Positions 7,101-8,882 of a DNA stretch of 8,882 bases are shown here, in pieces. Under the pieces are notes generated by a model. The model was not told the DNA's origin. It did not search any database and worked only from the letters and a program-made list of their open reading frames with translations. Origin of the DNA: an uncultured bacterium (GTDB taxonomy: Bacteria > Bacteroidota > Bacteroidia > Bacteroidales > JACABE01); assembly GCA_903911455.1 (NCBI GenBank), contig CAIWDQ010000070.1, positions 1-8,882 on the forward strand, read 5' to 3'. A program made the position numbers and the translations under genes. Positions within the stretch are counted from its first letter, which is position 1. The number at the start of each line of letters is the position of its first letter.

Positions 7101-8415
7101 TCTTATGAAGTCATTAAAATTAATTTTATACCTATTTATAATAGTTACTTTTATTGAGCCTCTTACTGCTCAAACAAACACAGCTACTGATTCTTTATCA
7201 TTAAATAAGATTTTAAATCAAGTTATAAATAATTTTCCTGCTATTAAGAAAAATGAACAGGAATTAAATGCTGCCAATGCGCGTATTGGTATGGCTAAGA
7301 CTGGTTATTTGCCCGACATTAGTGTTAATGCAAATGATACTTATCTTGGTCCGGTTTCTACAATTTCGTTAGGACCTCAATCTTTTAGTTTATTTCCTGC
7401 TAATAATTGGTCGGCAGCTTTAGATTATACTCAAACAGTATTTGACTTTGGTAAAACTACTAAAAACATTAATCTGGAGAACCAATCTAAGGAAATGGTG
7501 AATACTTCTACTGAACTTATCAAACAAAGATTGTCGTTATCGGTTGTAAACATTTACTATAACATTCTTTTTATTCAGGAAGCTTTAAGTATTAAGGATA
7601 AAGAGCTTTATACACTAAAACAACATCTTACTTATATTGAAAAGAAGAAGGAAACGGGTTCGGCTACACAGTACGAGGTATTGACTACTAAAGTAAGGAT
7701 ATCTACAATTGAAAATCAGAAGACAGATCTTCTTAATTCGTTGAAAGTACAGACTTGTCAGATGAATTCTTTGATGGGCCAACCTGAGAAAACATCTCTA
7801 TTAGTTAAAAATGAATTGCAACAGATACAAGTCCAGAATCCTACTGAGCAATTATTAGCTTCAGCTGATAAAACTCGTAATGAGTTGAAGATGGCACAGC
7901 AAAAAACTGCTTTATCTGAGTTGAAATATAAAGTAGTGGAGAATCAAAATATGCCTTCTTTAAAATTTTATGCTTCGGGTGGGATAAAGAATGGTTTGTT
8001 TCCTGATATGTATAAAGGAACTTGGAATTTTGCAGTTGGTGTAGGAGTACATATTCCTATTTTTGATGCCAATCATACCAAATATAATCTTTTACAAGTG
8101 AAAGCCGACATTGAAAGTAATAAAGAGGATGTTGAACTTACGCATCGCACTATTGTAAATGAGGTTGTGGAAAGCCAGGCTAATATGGAATCGGCTTTAG
8201 AGAAGATTAAGCAATCTGAATTTCAATTTGTGCAAGCTCAACAAGCATATAATCTGGCTGAGATAAGTTTTAAAGACGGTGTAATTACAAATCTTGAGTT
8301 GTTGGATACATCCACTTCATTATCAGAAGCAGGTTTGTCAGTTTTAAAAGCAAAAATTGATTATAGTTTAAGTCTTTTAAAACTTAAGATCGCTTTGGGC
8401 GAAAGGATTTATTAA
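7093..8415 (+). CDS. TolC-family outer membrane efflux channel protein
   Basis: The outer membrane component of the tripartite pump. The 440-residue length fits the family. Two starts are possible: ATG 7093 overlaps the transporter gene by 8 bases, while ATG 7105 (residue 5) begins 4 bases after its stop and gives the compact signal peptide MKSLKLILYLFIIVTF, cleaved after PLTAQ or nearby. The 7093 start is kept as the longer frame, without strong evidence. Two outer membrane efflux repeats are visible. The first (about 35-240) has ARIGMAKTGYLPDISVNA and QTVFDFGKT; the second (about 255-437) has NMPSLKFYASGG near 287 and VGVHIPIFDANHTKYNLL near 315-330, then a long helix pair ending in GVITNLELLDTSTSLSEAGL. 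There is no lipobox Cys, so it is not an acylated OprM-like type. Confidence 0.93.
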   Translation: MLNLMKSLKLILYLFIIVTFIEPLTAQTNTATDSLSLNKILNQVINNFPAIKKNEQELNAANARIGMAKTGYLPDISVNANDTYLGPVSTISLGPQSFSLFPANNWSAALDYTQTVFDFGKTTKNINLENQSKEMVNTSTELIKQRLSLSVVNIYYNILFIQEALSIKDKELYTLKQHLTYIEKKKETGSATQYEVLTTKVRISTIENQKTDLLNSLKVQTCQMNSLMGQPEKTSLLVKNELQQIQVQNPTEQLLASADKTRNELKMAQQKTALSELKYKVVENQNMPSLKFYASGGIKNGLFPDMYKGTWNFAVGVGVHIPIFDANHTKYNLLQVKADIESNKEDVELTHRTIVNEVVESQANMESALEKIKQSEFQFVQAQQAYNLAEISFKDGVITNLELLDTSTSLSEAGLSVLKAKIDYSLSLLKLKIALGERIY

Positions 8416-8464
8416 GATTTAGCTTTTTAATGCCTTTATTAATTAGCTTAGCTTAAAACATTAG

Positions 8465-8498
8465 AAAGGATAGTAAAAATTAGTATGCTATCCTTTTT
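8465..8498 (+). terminator. Intrinsic terminator of the efflux operon
   Basis: Perfect 9-bp arms AAAGGATAG (8465-8473) and CTATCCTTT (8488-8496) enclose a 14-nt loop, and the T-run continues to 8498. It lies about 50 bases after the stop of the TolC-family gene. On the - strand the same hairpin is followed only by TTTC, so it may stop transcription from the right weakly. The - strand repeat frame ends (stop 8480-8482) inside this hairpin's loop. Confidence 0.85.
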
Positions 8499-8882
8499 CT
8501 TTTGGAAAAAGAAGATTCCATTTTCTTTTTTATAAAATTCATTTTAGGCCTTCTTACACGCATATTAACGCTTCCCAAGTCCATATTAACCCTTCCCAAG
8601 TCCATATTAGCCTTTGCCAAGTCCATATTAACGCTTCCCAAGTCCATATTAACGCTTCCCAAGTCCATATTAACGCTTGCCAAGTCCATATTAGCCTTTG
8701 CCAAGTCCATATTAACGCTTCCCAAGTCCATATTAGCCTTTGCCAAGTCCATATTAACCCTTCCCAAGTCCATATTAACGCTTCCCAAGTCCATATTAGC
8801 CTTTGCCAAGTCCATATTAACGCTTCCCAAGTCCATATTAGCCTTTGCCAAGTCCATATTAACCCTTCCCAAGTCCATATTA
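8480..8882 (-). CDS. Heptad-repeat protein, putative, 5' partial
   Basis: This open frame runs off the right edge, so the N-terminus is missing; upstream codons continue the repeat (VN before the first full unit). It contains 15 complete seven-residue units, nearly all MDLGSVN, MDLAKAN or MDLGRVN, plus one hybrid MDLASVN. A basic tail follows (MRVRRPK, MNFIKKK, MESSFSK, RKRIAY; 11 Lys/Arg of 27 residues). The tail has lost the repeat sequence but keeps Met every seven residues three more times, which argues that the frame is or was translated. Against it: the 21-bp unit is also open in other frames, no start or promoter is visible, and the stop lies in the operon terminator loop. Hydrophobic residues at positions 1, 3 and 6 do not give a normal coiled-coil a/d pattern. 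Function unknown; a non-coding minisatellite is the main alternative. Confidence 0.45.
   Translation of the reverse strand, partial: NMDLGRVNMDLAKANMDLGSVNMDLAKANMDLGSVNMDLGRVNMDLAKANMDLGSVNMDLAKANMDLASVNMDLGSVNMDLGSVNMDLAKANMDLGRVNMDLGSVNMRVRRPKMNFIKKKMESSFSKRKRIAY
8560..8882. repeat. 21-bp tandem repeat array (15 full units plus 8 bases), open at window edge
   Basis: Exact 21-bp units follow one another without spacers from 8560; the first unit differs only in its first base. Three main variants alternate. Named by their - strand residue 5, and from 8560 to 8874, they read S R K S S S* K S K R S K S K R, where S* (8665-8685) is an S unit with one base of the K type. Copies of a given variant are identical, so the array is young or kept uniform by recombination. 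The pattern from 8665 shows a five-unit (105-bp) higher-order repeat. The array continues beyond the window, so its full size is unknown. Confidence 0.97.

Noticed and set aside
8493..8530. Additional hairpins (CTTTTTC/GAAAAAG and AAAAAGAA/TTCTTTTT)
   Set aside because: They are A/T-run palindromes in low-complexity DNA that overlap and exclude each other; no support as separate regulatory structures.
8560..8882. CRISPR array
   Set aside because: Units are 21 bp and directly adjacent with no unique spacers, and no cas genes are present; this is a tandem repeat.
8484..8882. + strand frame through the array (reads as ILTLPKS heptads)
   Set aside because: The frame is open from 8484 to the edge but has no ATG start, lies directly after a terminator and gives a hydrophobic low-complexity product. 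It mainly shows that an open frame alone is weak evidence in a 21-bp repeat.

Overview
The window looks like chromosomal DNA from a member of the Bacteroidota. Three things point there: two proteins end in type A type IX secretion system (T9SS) C-terminal sorting domains (FPNPA and YPNPA signatures); one promoter fits the Bacteroidota form (TTTG, about 20 nt, TAnnTTTG); and the DNA is AT-rich with no clear Shine-Dalgarno sites. I cannot name the genus.

Left part (1-3732): three genes for exported proteins, all on the + strand. The first is cut by the window edge. It is a repeat-rich beta-propeller-like protein with a T9SS tail, and its signal peptide runs in from outside the window. After a short intergenic region with a GC-rich palindrome and a good promoter comes a seven-repeat Ycf48/BNR-type beta-propeller, also with a T9SS tail. 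Thirty-three bases later is a secreted or periplasmic protein of unknown function, probably in the same transcript, followed by an intrinsic terminator.

Middle part (3733-8415): a short intergenic region with a 9-bp-period repeat, then a compact four-gene operon. It encodes a MarR-family repressor, an EmrA-like membrane fusion protein, an EmrB/QacA-like 14-helix drug:H+ antiporter and a TolC-family outer membrane channel. Together they would form a complete tripartite pump across both membranes, with its own regulator. The last three genes overlap or nearly abut, which suggests translational coupling. A strong terminator follows at 8465-8498.

Right part (8480-8882): a tandem array of 21-bp units that runs off the window edge. 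On the - strand it reads as an open frame of Met-initial heptads (MDLGSVN, MDLAKAN, MDLGRVN) ending in a Lys/Arg-rich tail that keeps the seven-residue Met spacing. Whether it is translated is not settled. It is the least explained and most interesting part of the window.
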